In this document: positions 48,240 through 58,006 of the stretch, piece after piece
Numbering within the stretch: position 1 is the stretch's first letter
How the letters are laid out: each line of letters begins with the position of its first letter
Source: Acidobacteriota bacterium
GTDB lineage: Bacteria; Acidobacteriota; Terriglobia; Bryobacterales; Bryobacteraceae
DNA length: 64,000 nt
Assembly: GCA_026393985.1 (NCBI GenBank)
Contig: JAPKZB010000088.1
Location: 62,001 to 126,000, forward strand
Reading direction: 5' to 3'
The notes under the pieces: generated by a model
Databases searched by the model: none
What the model was told of the DNA's origin: nothing
Seen by the model: only the letters and a program-made list of their open reading frames with translations
Translations under genes and position numbers: made by a program

Positions 48240-49568
48240 CTACTTCTTGGGCTTCCGTTTGGGCGCCGGTCGATGCTTGATCACGATCGGCGTCCCCACG
48301 TAGCCAAAGTGCTTCCGGAACAGGTTCACCAGCTGCCGCTCGGCCGAAAAGTGCAGCTCCTTGCGATCGGTGAACACGACGAAGGTCGGTGGCCGCAGCG
48401 AGGCCTGCGTCACGTACTTGATCTTGGTATCCGGCTTCAGCTCCACCATGGCGCAGAAGCGGTTCAGCTCGCCCGTTGTCACCCGGTGGTTCGACCACTT
48501 GTAGGCCTCTTCAATCATGCCGTACAGCCGGTCCACGCCGTGCTTGGTCTTGGCCGACAGAAAGGCGATCTGCGCGAACTCAAGAAACTTCAACTGGTCC
48601 CGCAACTCCTGCTCAAAGACCACTTTCTTCTTGTTCGGCGCAATGTCCCATTTGTTGACGACGATGATGATCGCCCGCCCCGACTCGTGCGCATATCCGG
48701 CAATGTGGGCATCGAGGTTCACAATGCCTTCGCTGGCGTCAATGACGATCAGCACCACGTTCGCCATCCGGATGTTCCGCTGCGCCATCACCACGCTGAG
48801 CTTCTCGGCGTCCTCGGTCGTCTTGCCCTTCCGGCGAATGCCGGCTGTATCGACAAACACGAAATCGGTGCCGCCGTGCTCCACCGTCTCGTCCACGGCG
48901 TCCCGCGTCGTCCCCGCAATCGGGCTCACAATGCTCCGCTCGGCGCCCACCAACGAATTGATCAGCGTTGACTTGCCCACGTTCGGCCGGCCGATGATCG
49001 CCACTTTGATCTTCTTCCGCTCCGGCGGCGCCTCCTCACCCGGCTCCGGCTTCACCTGCACCGGAAAATCCTCCGTCACATAGTCGAGCAGCTCATGAAT
49101 GCCCACCTTATGCTCGGAGGAGATGGCGAACAGCGGCTCAATGCCGAGTTCGTAAAACCCCATCGTCAGCTTGTGGCTCTTCTCGGTGTCGATCTTGTTG
49201 ACCGCCAGCACCACCGGCTTGCCGAGTTTCTTGAGCATCTTGGCCAGATCGCGGTCGGCCGCCGTAATCTCCGTCCGGCCATCGATCAGAAACACGATCG
49301 AAGATGCCGATTCGAGCGCGTACCGCGCCTGCTTCAAAATCTCGGACGGGATCAGTTCGCGATCGTCCGGGATAATCCCGCCCGTATCGATAATCTCGAA
49401 CTTCCGTCCCCGGTGCGTGGCCAGGCCGCTGATGCGGTCCCGCGTGATGCCGGGCTCATCGTGAACGATCGAACGCCGTGTACCGGTCACTGCGTTAAAA
49501 AATGTCGATTTGCCAACGTTCGGCCGGCCGACGATGACGATGGTCGGAAGACCTGCCGATTTCACCAT
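48240..49568 (-). CDS. der: Ribosome biogenesis GTPase Der/EngA (442 aa)
   Basis: Two tandem G domains are complete: GRPNVGKSTFFN, DTGGII and NKID in the first (residues ~10-170), GRPNVGKSTLINSL, DTAGIRRKGK and NKWD in the second (about 190-360). A KH-like C-terminal domain follows (GELNRFCAMVELKPDTKIKY...TPIVIKHRPAPKRKPKK). Der is an essential factor in 50S subunit maturation. Length is typical. It is convergent with the NCS1 permease gene, 5 bp apart. Confidence 0.97.
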   Translation of the reverse strand: MVKSAGLPTIVIVGRPNVGKSTFFNAVTGTRRSIVHDEPGITRDRISGLATHRGRKFEIIDTGGIIPDDRELIPSEILKQARYALESASSIVFLIDGRTEITAADRDLAKMLKKLGKPVVLAVNKIDTEKSHKLTMGFYELGIEPLFAISSEHKVGIHELLDYVTEDFPVQVKPEPGEEAPPERKKIKVAIIGRPNVGKSTLINSLVGAERSIVSPIAGTTRDAVDETVEHGGTDFVFVDTAGIRRKGKTTEDAEKLSVVMAQRNIRMANVVLIVIDASEGIVNLDAHIAGYAHESGRAIIIVVNKWDIAPNKKKVVFEQELRDQLKFLEFAQIAFLSAKTKHGVDRLYGMIEEAYKWSNHRVTTGELNRFCAMVELKPDTKIKYVTQASLRPPTFVVFTDRKELHFSAERQLVNLFRKHFGYVGTPIVIKHRPAPKRKPKK

Positions 49569-49630
49569 ACGTTCATTATCGCAGTCGCCACGCTCTGCGA
49601 TATCGCAAATGCTGTGCGATGCTGCAATTG

Positions 49631-51133
49631 ATGAGAAGACGTGATCTGCTCCCCCTGACGCTCGGCTTCCCGGCGATTCTCGAAGCCCGTCCGCTCGCCG
49701 AACAGGGCGCCATGGTGGGCGATGTGCGCGCCAACTCCGCCCTCGTCTGGAGCCGCGCCGACCGTCCCTCGAAAATGCGCGTCTCCTGGTCCACTTCCGC
49801 CCGCGGCGAACGCACCGTGGTGCCCGGACCCTACTGCCTCGACCTCAGCGACTTCACCGGCCACCTGCCGCTCGACGGCCTGCCCCCCGGCCAGAAGATC
49901 CTCTACGAGATCGTCTTTGAAGACCTCCGCACCGGCGCCCTCAGTGAGCCCCTCTCCGGGTCGTTCTCAACGCCCGGCCGCGGCAACGTCCGCTTCTGCT
50001 GGGGCGGCGACACCGTCGGCCAGGGCTGGGGCATCAACCCCGCCTTCGGCGGCCTGAAGATCTACGAAACCATGCGCCGCCTGCAGCCGGACTTCTTCCT
50101 CCACTCCGGCGACACCATCTACGCCGACGGCCCTGTCCCCGCCGAAATCAAGCTCAAGGACGGCACCGTCTGGCGCAACCAGACCACCGAAGCCAAAAGC
50201 AAAGTGGCCGAAACGCTCGCCGAGTTCCGCGGCGCCTATCTCTACAACCTGCTCGATGCCAACCTCCGCCGCTTCCACAGCGAAGTCCCCCAAATTTGGC
50301 AGTGGGACGACCACGAGGTCATGAACAACTGGTCGGAGTCGAAAGACATCCGCGACAACCCGCTCTACAAGGAAAAAAGCGTCCCCCTACTCACCGCCCG
50401 CGGCGAGCGCGCCTTCCGCGAGTACGCCCCCATCGGGCCCGGCTCCAAGGTCTACCGCCACATCCCTTATGGCCCCCTCGTCGACGTCTTCGTCCTCGAC
50501 ATGCGCAGCTACCGCGGCCCCAACACTTTCAACCGCGAGCCCGCCGAAACCCCCTTCCTCGGCCGCCCGCAGGTGGACTGGCTGCTGGCCGGCCTGCGCT
50601 CCTCCCGCGCCGTCTGGAAGATCATCGCCGCCGACATGCCCATCGGCCTGCTCGTCCCCGACGGCGTCGATGAACAAAAACGCACCCGCTTTGAAGCCAC
50701 CGCCAACGGCCCCGGCCCCGCCCTCGGCCGCGAGGTCGAAATGGCCCGCCTGCTCACCGGCATCCAGCAAGCCGGCATCCGTAACACCGTCTGGCTCACC
50801 GCCGACGTCCACTACACTGCCGCCCACCACTACCATCCCGACCGCGCCCAATACAAGAAATTCCACCCCTTCTGGGAGTTCATCGCCGGCCCCCTCCACG
50901 CCGGCACCTTCGGCCCCGGCCAGACCGACCCGACCTTCGGCATCGAAGTCGTCTACGCCAAAGCCCCGCCCAAAGGCGAGGCCAACCTGCCGCCCAGCGC
51001 CGGTCTCCAGTTCTTCGGCGACGTCGAAGTCGCTCAAAAAACAGGCACTTTGACCGTCACGCTCCGCGATCTAAACGGAACTGCTTTGTTTTCAAAGGAG
51101 TTACAGCCGGAGCGGATGAGAAATCGCGCGTAA
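49631..51133 (+). CDS. PhoD-like metallophosphatase/phosphodiesterase (500 aa)
   Basis: ATG 49631 gives a short twin-arginine start (MRRRDLLPLTLGFPAILEA). An N-terminal fibronectin-like domain (GAMVGDVRANSALVWSRAD) precedes the catalytic PhoD core: RFCWGGDTVGQG, FFLHSGDTIYADG, QIWQWDDHEVMNNW, VFVLDMRSYRGPN, QVDWLLAGLRSSRAVWKII and TADVHYTAAHHYHPD supply the Asp/His/Asn metal ligands (Fe3+ and Ca2+ in characterised PhoD). It hydrolyses phosphate mono- or diesters outside the cytoplasm. It ends 9 bp before typA on the same strand. Confidence 0.92.
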   Translation: MRRRDLLPLTLGFPAILEARPLAEQGAMVGDVRANSALVWSRADRPSKMRVSWSTSARGERTVVPGPYCLDLSDFTGHLPLDGLPPGQKILYEIVFEDLRTGALSEPLSGSFSTPGRGNVRFCWGGDTVGQGWGINPAFGGLKIYETMRRLQPDFFLHSGDTIYADGPVPAEIKLKDGTVWRNQTTEAKSKVAETLAEFRGAYLYNLLDANLRRFHSEVPQIWQWDDHEVMNNWSESKDIRDNPLYKEKSVPLLTARGERAFREYAPIGPGSKVYRHIPYGPLVDVFVLDMRSYRGPNTFNREPAETPFLGRPQVDWLLAGLRSSRAVWKIIAADMPIGLLVPDGVDEQKRTRFEATANGPGPALGREVEMARLLTGIQQAGIRNTVWLTADVHYTAAHHYHPDRAQYKKFHPFWEFIAGPLHAGTFGPGQTDPTFGIEVVYAKAPPKGEANLPPSAGLQFFGDVEVAQKTGTLTVTLRDLNGTALFSKELQPERMRNRA

Positions 51134-51142
51134 CGTGCGAGA

Positions 51143-52945
51143 ATGGAAGGGTTGTCTCAAGAACTTACCCGCAATATCGCCATCATCGCGCACGTCGACC
51201 ATGGCAAGACCACGCTCGTGGACGCCATGTTCAAGCAGAGCGGAATTTATCGCGCTAACGAAGCCACCGAAGATCGCGCGATGGACTCCAACGAACTCGA
51301 GCGCGAGCGCGGCATCACCATTCTCGCCAAAACCACCGGCGTTCGGTACAAAGAGTACAAGGTCAACATCTGCGACACCCCGGGCCACAGCGACTTCGGC
51401 GGCGAAGTCGAACGCGCCCTCAAGATTGTCGATGGCGTGGTCCTGCTCGTCGACGCCTCGGAAGGCCCGCTGCCCCAGACCCGCTATGTGCTCATGAAGG
51501 CGCTCGAAGCCGGCCTGCAGCCCATTGTCGTCATCAACAAGATCGACCGTCCCGACGCGCGCATTCAGGAGGTGCTCAACGAGGTCTACGACCTGTTCAT
51601 CGACCTCGACGCCTCCGAAGATCAGCTCGATTTCCCCATCGTCTACACCAACGGCAAACTCGGCGTCGCCACGCTCGATCTCGCCGTGGCGCCCGCCGAT
51701 CTCCAGCCGCTGTTTGAAACCATCATCAGCCGCATCCCCGCGCCCAAGGGCGACCCCGAAAGCACGCTGCAGTTGATGGTCGCCAACCTCGACTACAGCG
51801 ACTACCTCGGCCGCCTCGCCATCGGCCGCGTCTTCAGCGGCACCCTGCGCACCGGCGACGAAGTCTCCATCTGCAAGCTCGACGGCTCGATTCAAAAGAC
51901 CCGCATCACGAAGATGTACACGTTTGAAGGGCTCAAGCGCGTCGATGAAACCGTGGCCACGCCCGGCTCCATTCTCGCCATCGCCGGTGTGGAAGGCATC
52001 ACGATCGGTGAAACCGTCTCGAGCGCCGAAACCCCCCAGCCCCTGCCCCGCATCCAGATCGACGAACCGACCATCGCCATGATGTTCATGATCAACACCT
52101 CGCCCTTCGTCGGCAAGGAAGGTCAGTTCGTCACCTCGCGCAACCTCCGCGACCGCTTCGACAAAGAGCTGCTCACCAACGTCTCCATCCGCATTGAAGA
52201 GGCGGGCGGTCCCGATACCTTCCGCGTGATGGGCCGCGGCGAACTCCAACTCGCCATCCTCATCGAAATGATGCGCCGCGAAGGCTTCGAACTGATGGTC
52301 GGCAAGCCCGAAATCATCACGAAGAAGATCGACGGCGTCCTGCACGAACCGCTCGAACTGCTCGTCATCGACTGCCCGGAACAGTTTGTCGGCGTCGTTA
52401 TGGAAAAGATGGGCATGCGCAAGGGCAAGATGACGAAGATGATCAACCACGGCTCCGGCCGTGTGCGTCTCGAATTCGAAGTCCCCTCGCGCGGCCTCAT
52501 CGGCATCCGCAGCGAAATGCTGACGGAGACCCGCGGCACCGCCATCATGAACTCGCTCTTCCACGGCTACATCGAATGGCAGGGTGAGATCGCCATGCGC
52601 CCCACCGGCTCGCTCATCTCGGACCGCTCGGGCAAGGCCACCGGCTACTCCATCAACAACATCCAGGAGCGCGGCGTCATCTTCATTGAACCGGCCACCG
52701 AGGTCTACGAGGGCATGATTATCGGCGAAAACTCCCGTAATCACGACCTCGACGTCAACATCGTCAAGGAGAAGAAGCTCACCAACATGCGCGCCTCTTC
52801 GGCCGACGATGCCATCCGCCTCGTGCCGCCGAAGATCCTCAACCTCGAACAGGCCATCGAATTCGTCAAGGAAGACGAATATGTTGAGGTGACCCCCAAG
52901 TCCATCCGTCTTCGCAAGAAGATTCTCAAAGCCAACCAGCGCTAG
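51143..52945 (+). CDS. typA: Ribosome-associated translational GTPase TypA/BipA (600 aa)
   Basis: The G domain has [15 protein letters not shown] (Walker A), a switch region [31 protein letters not shown] and [12 protein letters not shown]-like domains II and III/V follow, and the BipA-specific C-terminal domain is recognised from [20 protein letters not shown] and [17 protein letters not shown]. BipA binds the 70S ribosome and aids 50S assembly at low temperature or stress. Length matches the family (~605). The large open frame on the opposite strand is a shadow. Confidence 0.97.
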   Translation: MEGLSQELTRNIAIIAHVDHGKTTLVDAMFKQSGIYRANEATEDRAMDSNELERERGITILAKTTGVRYKEYKVNICDTPGHSDFGGEVERALKIVDGVVLLVDASEGPLPQTRYVLMKALEAGLQPIVVINKIDRPDARIQEVLNEVYDLFIDLDASEDQLDFPIVYTNGKLGVATLDLAVAPADLQPLFETIISRIPAPKGDPESTLQLMVANLDYSDYLGRLAIGRVFSGTLRTGDEVSICKLDGSIQKTRITKMYTFEGLKRVDETVATPGSILAIAGVEGITIGETVSSAETPQPLPRIQIDEPTIAMMFMINTSPFVGKEGQFVTSRNLRDRFDKELLTNVSIRIEEAGGPDTFRVMGRGELQLAILIEMMRREGFELMVGKPEIITKKIDGVLHEPLELLVIDCPEQFVGVVMEKMGMRKGKMTKMINHGSGRVRLEFEVPSRGLIGIRSEMLTETRGTAIMNSLFHGYIEWQGEIAMRPTGSLISDRSGKATGYSINNIQERGVIFIEPATEVYEGMIIGENSRNHDLDVNIVKEKKLTNMRASSADDAIRLVPPKILNLEQAIEFVKEDEYVEVTPKSIRLRKKILKANQR

Positions 52946-52946
52946 C

Positions 52947-53903
52947 TTACGCGCAGAGGGCGGCCAACTGGTCAAGATCCACGTTGCCGCCCGAAATCAC
53001 CACCCCGACGGATTTCGCCTCCGCGGGCAGCTTCCCGAACAGCGCGGCGGCCACGCCCACCGCGCCGCTCGGCTCGACGACAATCTTCAGCCGTTCGAGC
53101 AGAAACCGCACGGCCGCCTTGATCTCGTCTTCCGAGATCAGCGCCACCGCCTCGACGTGCTCCTGCACAATCGGAAACGTCAGCTTGCCCGGGCAGAGCG
53201 TCCGCAGCCCGTCGGCGATGGTCGGCGGCGGGGGAATCGCCACGGGCTTACCCTGCTGCAGCGACATCCAGAAATCGTTGGCCAGCTCCGGCTCGGCGCC
53301 GAAGACGCGAATCCCCGGCCGCATGGCCTTGGCCGCCACGGCGCACCCGCCCAGCAGCCCGCCGCCGCCCAGGCAGGCGACCAGCGCGTCCAGCTCCGGC
53401 GCCTCTTCGAGCAGTTCAATCGCGGCCGTACCCTGCCCGGCAATCGTCAGCGGGTGATCAAACGGCGGAATCACCGTCGCGCCGGACTCCTCGGCCAGCT
53501 TCCGGCAGATCGCTTCCCGGTCCTCGGTCATCCGGTCGTACTGCACTATCGTCGCCCCCGCGGCCGCCGTCGCTGCCATCTTCGCCTTCGGTGCATCGGT
53601 CGGCATCACCACCGTCGCCCTCGCCCCGGCCCGCTGCGCGGCCAGCGCCACTGCCTGCGCGTGGTTGCCGGACGAGTAGGCCAGCACGCCCCGCCGCAAC
53701 TCCTCCGGACTCAACGAAAAAACGAAGTTACAAGCGCCCCGGAACTTGAAGGCGCCCCCCACCTGAAAGCTCTCGGCCTTCAGATAGACCTGTTTGCCGG
53801 TCTCCCGGTTGAGCGTCTTCGAAGTCAGGACCGGCGTCCGGTGAGCCCACGGGGCAATGCGCCCCGCCGCCCGCTCTACATCCCCAAAATTGATCGCTAG
53901 CAT
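52947..53903 (-). CDS. PLP-dependent threonine/serine dehydratase or serine racemase-like (318 aa)
   Basis: Fold-type II PLP enzyme: VYLKAESFQVGGAFKFRGAC holds the Schiff-base Lys, AYSSGNHAQAVALAA holds the Asn that contacts PLP, VACLGGGGLLGG is the phosphate-binding glycine loop, and VVISGGNVDL is the C-terminal Ser/Gly element. No ACT regulatory domain follows, so it belongs to the short (catabolic TdcB-like or racemase-like) group rather than biosynthetic IlvA. Reaction: L-threonine or L-serine to 2-oxobutanoate or pyruvate plus ammonia. Its stop lies 1 bp from the typA stop. Confidence 0.92.
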   Translation of the reverse strand: MLAINFGDVERAAGRIAPWAHRTPVLTSKTLNRETGKQVYLKAESFQVGGAFKFRGACNFVFSLSPEELRRGVLAYSSGNHAQAVALAAQRAGARATVVMPTDAPKAKMAATAAAGATIVQYDRMTEDREAICRKLAEESGATVIPPFDHPLTIAGQGTAAIELLEEAPELDALVACLGGGGLLGGCAVAAKAMRPGIRVFGAEPELANDFWMSLQQGKPVAIPPPPTIADGLRTLCPGKLTFPIVQEHVEAVALISEDEIKAAVRFLLERLKIVVEPSGAVGVAAALFGKLPAEAKSVGVVISGGNVDLDQLAALCA

Positions 53904-53924
53904 CGCTTTCCCGTGTCGCGTTTT

Positions 53925-54530
53925 CTAGTGCCTTGTCTCGAGATACTGTCCGGTTGTGGCGTCGACGAAAATGCTGTGCGAACTCGTTCCGATCGATTCG
54001 CCAAACACCACCCGCCAAGCCAGCGAGGTCGAGTTCTGCTTCATTTCGAGCAGGAAAAACACCGGGCTGTGGGGATTCTTCTTGAGATAATCAGCGCTCT
54101 TTTCGACTGCGGTTTTGTAGGCAGCCGTCGAATCGATCTTCAGCGCCGCCAGCGGGAACGGACGCATCCGCGGGTTCAGCCCCTCTTCGGGGCCGCTGAA
54201 GACCCCCTGCCGCAGGTTGCCCGGCGCATCGACGGCCGAATAGGTGTACGTCTTGGTCTTCTGTTTCGAGGGCGAGGCAAACGTCACCTGCCAGGCGCCG
54301 CTCTTGCCCGGCTCGCCCTTCACCTCGGCCAGCGGAATGCTGCTCATCTTCACCCCCATGCCGTCCTTGGCCCAGGCGCGGGAGGCAACGTACATCTGGT
54401 GAAACGCTTTCTGCCCGCTGATGGCCTCGGGCGGTGGAGGTGGCTCCTTCACCACGATCTTTTTGGGCGCATCGGCGCAACCTGACAGCATCGCCAGCGC
54501 CAGAATGATGATTCCAGTGATTTTTCGCAT
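53925..54530 (-). CDS. Unrecognised lipoprotein (201 aa)
   Basis: The lipobox is clear (MLSGCADAPKK, Cys at about 18) after a hydrophobic leader. The mature part starts with a proline linker (EPPPPPEA), then alternating helices and strands (AFHQMYVASRAWAKDGMGVK, GAWQVTFASPSKQKTKTYTY, SPVFFLLEMKQNSTSLAW). It ends in GESIGTSSHSIFVDATTGQY, which resembles the tail of PepSY domains. It is probably membrane-anchored, possibly protease-inhibitory or ligand-binding. It is divergent from the ECF sigma gene that heads the secretion operon. Confidence 0.8.
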   Translation of the reverse strand: MRKITGIIILALAMLSGCADAPKKIVVKEPPPPPEAISGQKAFHQMYVASRAWAKDGMGVKMSSIPLAEVKGEPGKSGAWQVTFASPSKQKTKTYTYSAVDAPGNLRQGVFSGPEEGLNPRMRPFPLAALKIDSTAAYKTAVEKSADYLKKNPHSPVFFLLEMKQNSTSLAWRVVFGESIGTSSHSIFVDATTGQYLETRH

Positions 54531-54658
54531 CGCTAATCACCCTCAAGGATACCAACAGCCTCCAAACGGTTACTTTGGCGGGACACTTCGCCAGCGCTCG
54601 TCTTTTTTCCCGCTGCCGGCGTCTCTACAATCAGAAGTGCTAAGGAGCGTCGTTCCGA

Positions 54659-55222
54659 TTGATCTTCCGAGAGGCTGAAGACCGCGATCTGATCCGCCAG
54701 GCGCAGCAGGGCAACGTGGATGCCTACAACCTGCTCGTCTCGCGGTGGGAGAAGCGCGTCTATAATTACCTCCTCCGGTTGGTCCGCCACCGGGAAGACG
54801 CGCTCGATCTTGCCCAGGAAGTTCTCCTCAAGGCTTACCAGAACCTGCGGAAACTGGAAGATATCGAACGATTCCCCTCCTGGCTTTTCCGGATCGCCCA
54901 CAACGAAGCCTTTTCTCTCCTGCGCCGGAAGCGGCCGGAGAATGACGATATTGACCCGGCAGCCTCCGAAATCGCGGCTGCCTTCCCCCCGGGTCCCAGC
55001 ATGTTGCCGATGGAAACCGCCCTCGCCGTCGACGCCGCGCTCCGGCGCCTAACCCCCGATCAACGGGAAGCGGTCGTTCTTAAGGTCTACCAGGGATTCA
55101 AATTCGAAGAGATGGCCGAAATCCTCGCTTGTCCGGTCTCCACCGTCAAGTCCCGCCTGTACACGGCGCTCGACCTGCTCAAAGAGACCCTGGCGCCCAT
55201 CTCTCACCGGAGTGCTATATGA
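54659..55222 (+). CDS. ECF sigma factor heading the type II secretion operon (187 aa, TTG start)
   Basis: TTG 54659 was taken as start: AAGGAG lies 11 nt upstream and no better codon exists before region 2. Region 2: AYNLLVSRWEKRVYNYLLRL, DALDLAQEVLLKAYQNL and FPSWLFRIAHNEAFSLLRRK. Region 4: LTPDQREAVVLKVYQGFKFE, then EMAEILACPVSTVKSRLY. It resembles RpoE/SigW-like ECF factors. Its TGA overlaps the ATG of the anti-sigma gene. A possible -10 TACAAT lies at 54626-54631 with a poor -35. Coupling to gsp genes further down suggests it drives secretion in response to an envelope signal. Confidence 0.92.
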   Translation: MIFREAEDRDLIRQAQQGNVDAYNLLVSRWEKRVYNYLLRLVRHREDALDLAQEVLLKAYQNLRKLEDIERFPSWLFRIAHNEAFSLLRRKRPENDDIDPAASEIAAAFPPGPSMLPMETALAVDAALRRLTPDQREAVVLKVYQGFKFEEMAEILACPVSTVKSRLYTALDLLKETLAPISHRSAI

Positions 55223-55833
55223 GTTGTTCGCCCTTTGATCTTCGCGATTCCGTCTTCGGGGAGCTCGACGCCGCCCAAATCCGCGCCGTCCAAGCCCACG
55301 TCCGCTCCTGTTCCAACTGCGCCGCCGAACTCGCCCGGCTCCGCCTGACGGAAACCGCCCTGTTCTCCCTGCGCGAGGAAGAGCTCCCCCGCCGCATCGC
55401 CTTCGTCTCGGACAAAATCATGCCGCCCCGCATCTGGGAGGCCCGCTGGTGGAGCGCCTGGTGGAACTCGGCTCCCCGCCTCGGCTTCGCCGCCGCCGCC
55501 ATGCTCTCGACCGCCATCCTGCTCCACGGCTTCCTCTCCCGCCCGCTGGCTCCCGCGCCCGCTCCCGCCGCTGCCGCTCTAATCGACCAGGCTCAGCTCG
55601 ACGCCCGGGTCACCGCGGCGGTGGCTCAGGCGGTGGCCGCGGTCGAAACCGCCCAGGAGATCCGTCTGGCCAAAACCGTCCGTCAAGTCGAAAAGCGCTA
55701 CGCCGCCCTGCGGGAAGAGGACCTGATGAACCTCGAAGCCAGCTATAACCTCGCCAATCAAAAAATGAAAGCCCGCTACGCTTCCGCCATGCGCCAGGCC
55801 GCCGGCGCCTTTACCGACGGGGGTGTGCAATGA
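55219..55833 (+). CDS. Zinc-finger anti-sigma factor (204 aa)
   Basis: ATG 55219 overlaps the sigma stop (ATGA). The zf-HC2 motif is HVRSCSNCAAEL (H-x3-C-x2-C) near residue 30. One transmembrane helix follows at about 93-112 (LGFAAAAMLSTAILLHGFL). The periplasmic part is an Ala-rich coiled coil (about 130-195: QAVAAVETAQEIRLAKTVRQ, then VEKRYAALREEDLMNLEASY). It should hold the sigma factor at the membrane until a signal acts on the coiled coil. Its own stop overlaps the next start by ATGA. Confidence 0.9.
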   Translation: MSCSPFDLRDSVFGELDAAQIRAVQAHVRSCSNCAAELARLRLTETALFSLREEELPRRIAFVSDKIMPPRIWEARWWSAWWNSAPRLGFAAAAMLSTAILLHGFLSRPLAPAPAPAAAALIDQAQLDARVTAAVAQAVAAVETAQEIRLAKTVRQVEKRYAALREEDLMNLEASYNLANQKMKARYASAMRQAAGAFTDGGVQ

Positions 55834-56363
55834 GGTCGTTCCTCTGCGCTCTCGCTCTGTGCGCGCTGCTGCCGGCCGCCAACGTCACCCGCCCAGCCAT
55901 CACCGCCGTCGAAGACTCGGTCAACCGCCGCTTGAAGTCGCTCGTGCCGGGCGAACCGTACCTGCTGCTCGGGGAGACCCACGGCGTTTATCTCGACAAC
56001 TACGGCGCCGTCTTCACCGCCAGCGTCAATCTGGTGGAGGGCCCCAACGTCACCCCGTTCCGCCCCGCCATCTCCCCCCGCGACCGCGCCGAACTCCGCC
56101 AGCGCAAGCTCGACCGCCTGCCCAAGCTGCGGGAGATCATGCGGGAGTCGCTCGTCGCCTCGGCCGCCATGCTCGATACCGTCCCGGCCAACGAACAGAT
56201 GGTGCTCTCGGTGGCCCTGCCCCGCTACCATTGGGAGGACACCTCCGGCCTGCCGGCCCAGATCGTCATGCAGGCCACCCGCGGCGCCCTCGTCAATCTC
56301 CAGGTGCAGCCGCCCGCCGACCCCGCCGTCTTCCTGAAAACCTTCCGCTCGAGAGAGTATTAA
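55830..56363 (+). CDS. Secreted protein of unknown function between sigma/anti-sigma and gspE (177 aa)
   Basis: A signal peptide (MRSFLCALALCALLPAA) opens the protein; the mature part has PYLLLGETHGVYLDNYGAVF, ASVNLVEGPNVTPFRPA, a basic helix (DRAELRQRKLDRLPKLREIM) and LSVALPRYHWEDTSGLP. I do not recognise the family. It is translationally coupled on both sides (ATGA with the anti-sigma gene, TAATG with gspE), so it is co-produced with the secretion ATPase and is a candidate periplasmic sensor or accessory secretin-side protein. Confidence 0.83.
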   Translation: MRSFLCALALCALLPAANVTRPAITAVEDSVNRRLKSLVPGEPYLLLGETHGVYLDNYGAVFTASVNLVEGPNVTPFRPAISPRDRAELRQRKLDRLPKLREIMRESLVASAAMLDTVPANEQMVLSVALPRYHWEDTSGLPAQIVMQATRGALVNLQVQPPADPAVFLKTFRSREY

Positions 56364-58006
56364 TGCGCCTCGGCGAAATCCTGCTGGCCAAAAACCAGAT
56401 CTCCACCGAAGACCTTGAAAAGGCCCTCGAACTCCAGCGCGAGCGCGGCGAAAAGATCGGCAAGATCCTCGTCGACCTCGGCTTCATCGCCCAGCGCGAC
56501 GTGCTCGCCGCCCTCAGCGAACAGCTGCAGCTGCCGCTCGTCGCCATCGAAGGCGCGCCCTTCAACTCTCCGGAGCTGCAGGGTCTATCGCCCCGCTTTC
56601 TCCGCCAGTCCCGCTGTCTGCCCATCGGCATGAACGAAGCCGGCCTCACCCTGGCCATGGCCGACCCGCTCGATTTTGAAACCATCGCCGCCGTCCGCGG
56701 CTTCACCGGCATTCGCGTCCTGCCCGTGCTCGCCGCCGAAGCCGAACTGCTCGACGCCATCGACAAGCACTACGGCGAATCCGCCGCCCGGCAGGAGCCC
56801 GGCGACGAGTTCGGCAACGAAGAAGGCAAGGCCGACCTCGAACAGCTCCGCGACATGGCCAGCGAAGCGCCGGTCATCCGCACCGTGAACGCCATCATCG
56901 CCTCGGCCGTCGAAAAACGCGCGAGCGACATCCACATCGAGCCTTACGAAAAAACCTTCCGCGTCCGCTTCCGCATCGACGGCGTCCTCTACGAGCAGGA
57001 GACCCCGCCCAAAGAGATGAAGTTCGCCCTCATCAGCCGCCTCAAGCTGATGGCCCGGCTCAACATCGCCGAACGCCGGCTGCCGCAGGACGGTCGCATC
57101 AAGGTCAAAACCCTCGGCCGCGAAGTCGACCTCCGCGTCTCCACCCTGCCCACCCTCTACGGCGAATCGGTCGTCATGCGCCTGCTTGACCGCTCGGCCG
57201 GCGACAACTTCTACGACCTTCGCAAGCTCGGCTTCTCGCAGCAGATGCTCGACCGCATGGAGTTCTACACGGGCCTGCCCCACGGCATCATGTTCGTCAC
57301 CGGACCCACCGGCTCCGGCAAATCCACCACCCTCTACTCCGCCCTCAAACGCATCAACGGCAGCGAACGCAAGATCATCACGATCGAAGACCCCGTCGAG
57401 TACCAGATGGACGGCATCAACCAGATCCACGTCAACAATCAGATCGGCCTCACCTTCGCCAGCGGCCTCCGCCACATCATGCGCCAGGACCCGGACGTCA
57501 TCATGGTCGGCGAGGTCCGCGACCGCGAAACGGCCGATGTCGCCATCCGCTCGGCCCTCACCGGCCACTTCGTCTTCTCGACGCTGCACACCAACGACGC
57601 GCCGAGTGCCGTCACGCGCCTCGTCGATATGGGCGTCGAGAACTACCTTATCTCCTCCTCCGTCGTCAGCGTCCTCGCCCAGCGCCTCGTTCGCCGCATC
57701 TGCCCGCAGTGCCGCACGCTGCACGGGACGGCCATGCGCCCGGAGGGCTATGAGGTAGAGTGTTACCGCGGCCGCGGCTGCGACGCCTGCAACGGTTCCG
57801 GCTACGCGGGCCGCGTCGGCATCTTCGAATTGATGGAGATGAACGACGATATCCGCAAACACATCATGGCCAACGAAGACTCGATCGCCATCACCGCCAC
57901 GGCCCGCCGCCACGGCATGCGCACCCTGCGCGAAGATGGCTGGGACAAAGTCGAGCACGGCGTCACCACCCCGGACGAACTGCTCCGCGTCACCCAGGAC
58001 TTCTAA
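56363..58006 (+). CDS. gspE: Type II secretion ATPase GspE (547 aa)
   Basis: ATG 56363 overlaps the previous stop (TAATG) and opens the GspE N-domain (RLGEILLAKNQISTEDLEKA). The core has ASDIHIEPYEKTFRVRFRID, Walker A TGPTGSGKSTTLYSAL, Asp box IITIEDPVEYQ, Walker B RQDPDVIMVGEVRDRETADV, His box VFSTLHTNDAPSAVTRL, and the zinc-binding CPQC...CDAC pair in the C-terminal part. It powers pseudopilus assembly from the cytoplasmic side. Longer frames extending upstream are read-through of the preceding gene's alternate frame. Confidence 0.96.
   Translation: MRLGEILLAKNQISTEDLEKALELQRERGEKIGKILVDLGFIAQRDVLAALSEQLQLPLVAIEGAPFNSPELQGLSPRFLRQSRCLPIGMNEAGLTLAMADPLDFETIAAVRGFTGIRVLPVLAAEAELLDAIDKHYGESAARQEPGDEFGNEEGKADLEQLRDMASEAPVIRTVNAIIASAVEKRASDIHIEPYEKTFRVRFRIDGVLYEQETPPKEMKFALISRLKLMARLNIAERRLPQDGRIKVKTLGREVDLRVSTLPTLYGESVVMRLLDRSAGDNFYDLRKLGFSQQMLDRMEFYTGLPHGIMFVTGPTGSGKSTTLYSALKRINGSERKIITIEDPVEYQMDGINQIHVNNQIGLTFASGLRHIMRQDPDVIMVGEVRDRETADVAIRSALTGHFVFSTLHTNDAPSAVTRLVDMGVENYLISSSVVSVLAQRLVRRICPQCRTLHGTAMRPEGYEVECYRGRGCDACNGSGYAGRVGIFELMEMNDDIRKHIMANEDSIAITATARRHGMRTLREDGWDKVEHGVTTPDELLRVTQDF

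Noticed and set aside
51101..52975. A 624-codon open frame opposite typA
   Set aside because: TypA is unmistakable on the plus strand; the antisense product is Asp/Gly/His-rich low-complexity sequence.
56585..57958. A 457-codon open frame opposite gspE
   Set aside because: Shadow of gspE; no motifs, and it would cross the Walker A region antisense.
55823..57960. Longer in-frame starts for gspE (from 55823) and gspF (from 57760)
   Set aside because: The extra sequence overlaps well-supported genes in other frames and reads as Arg/Pro-rich noise. TAATG junctions give proper starts at 56363 and 58006.
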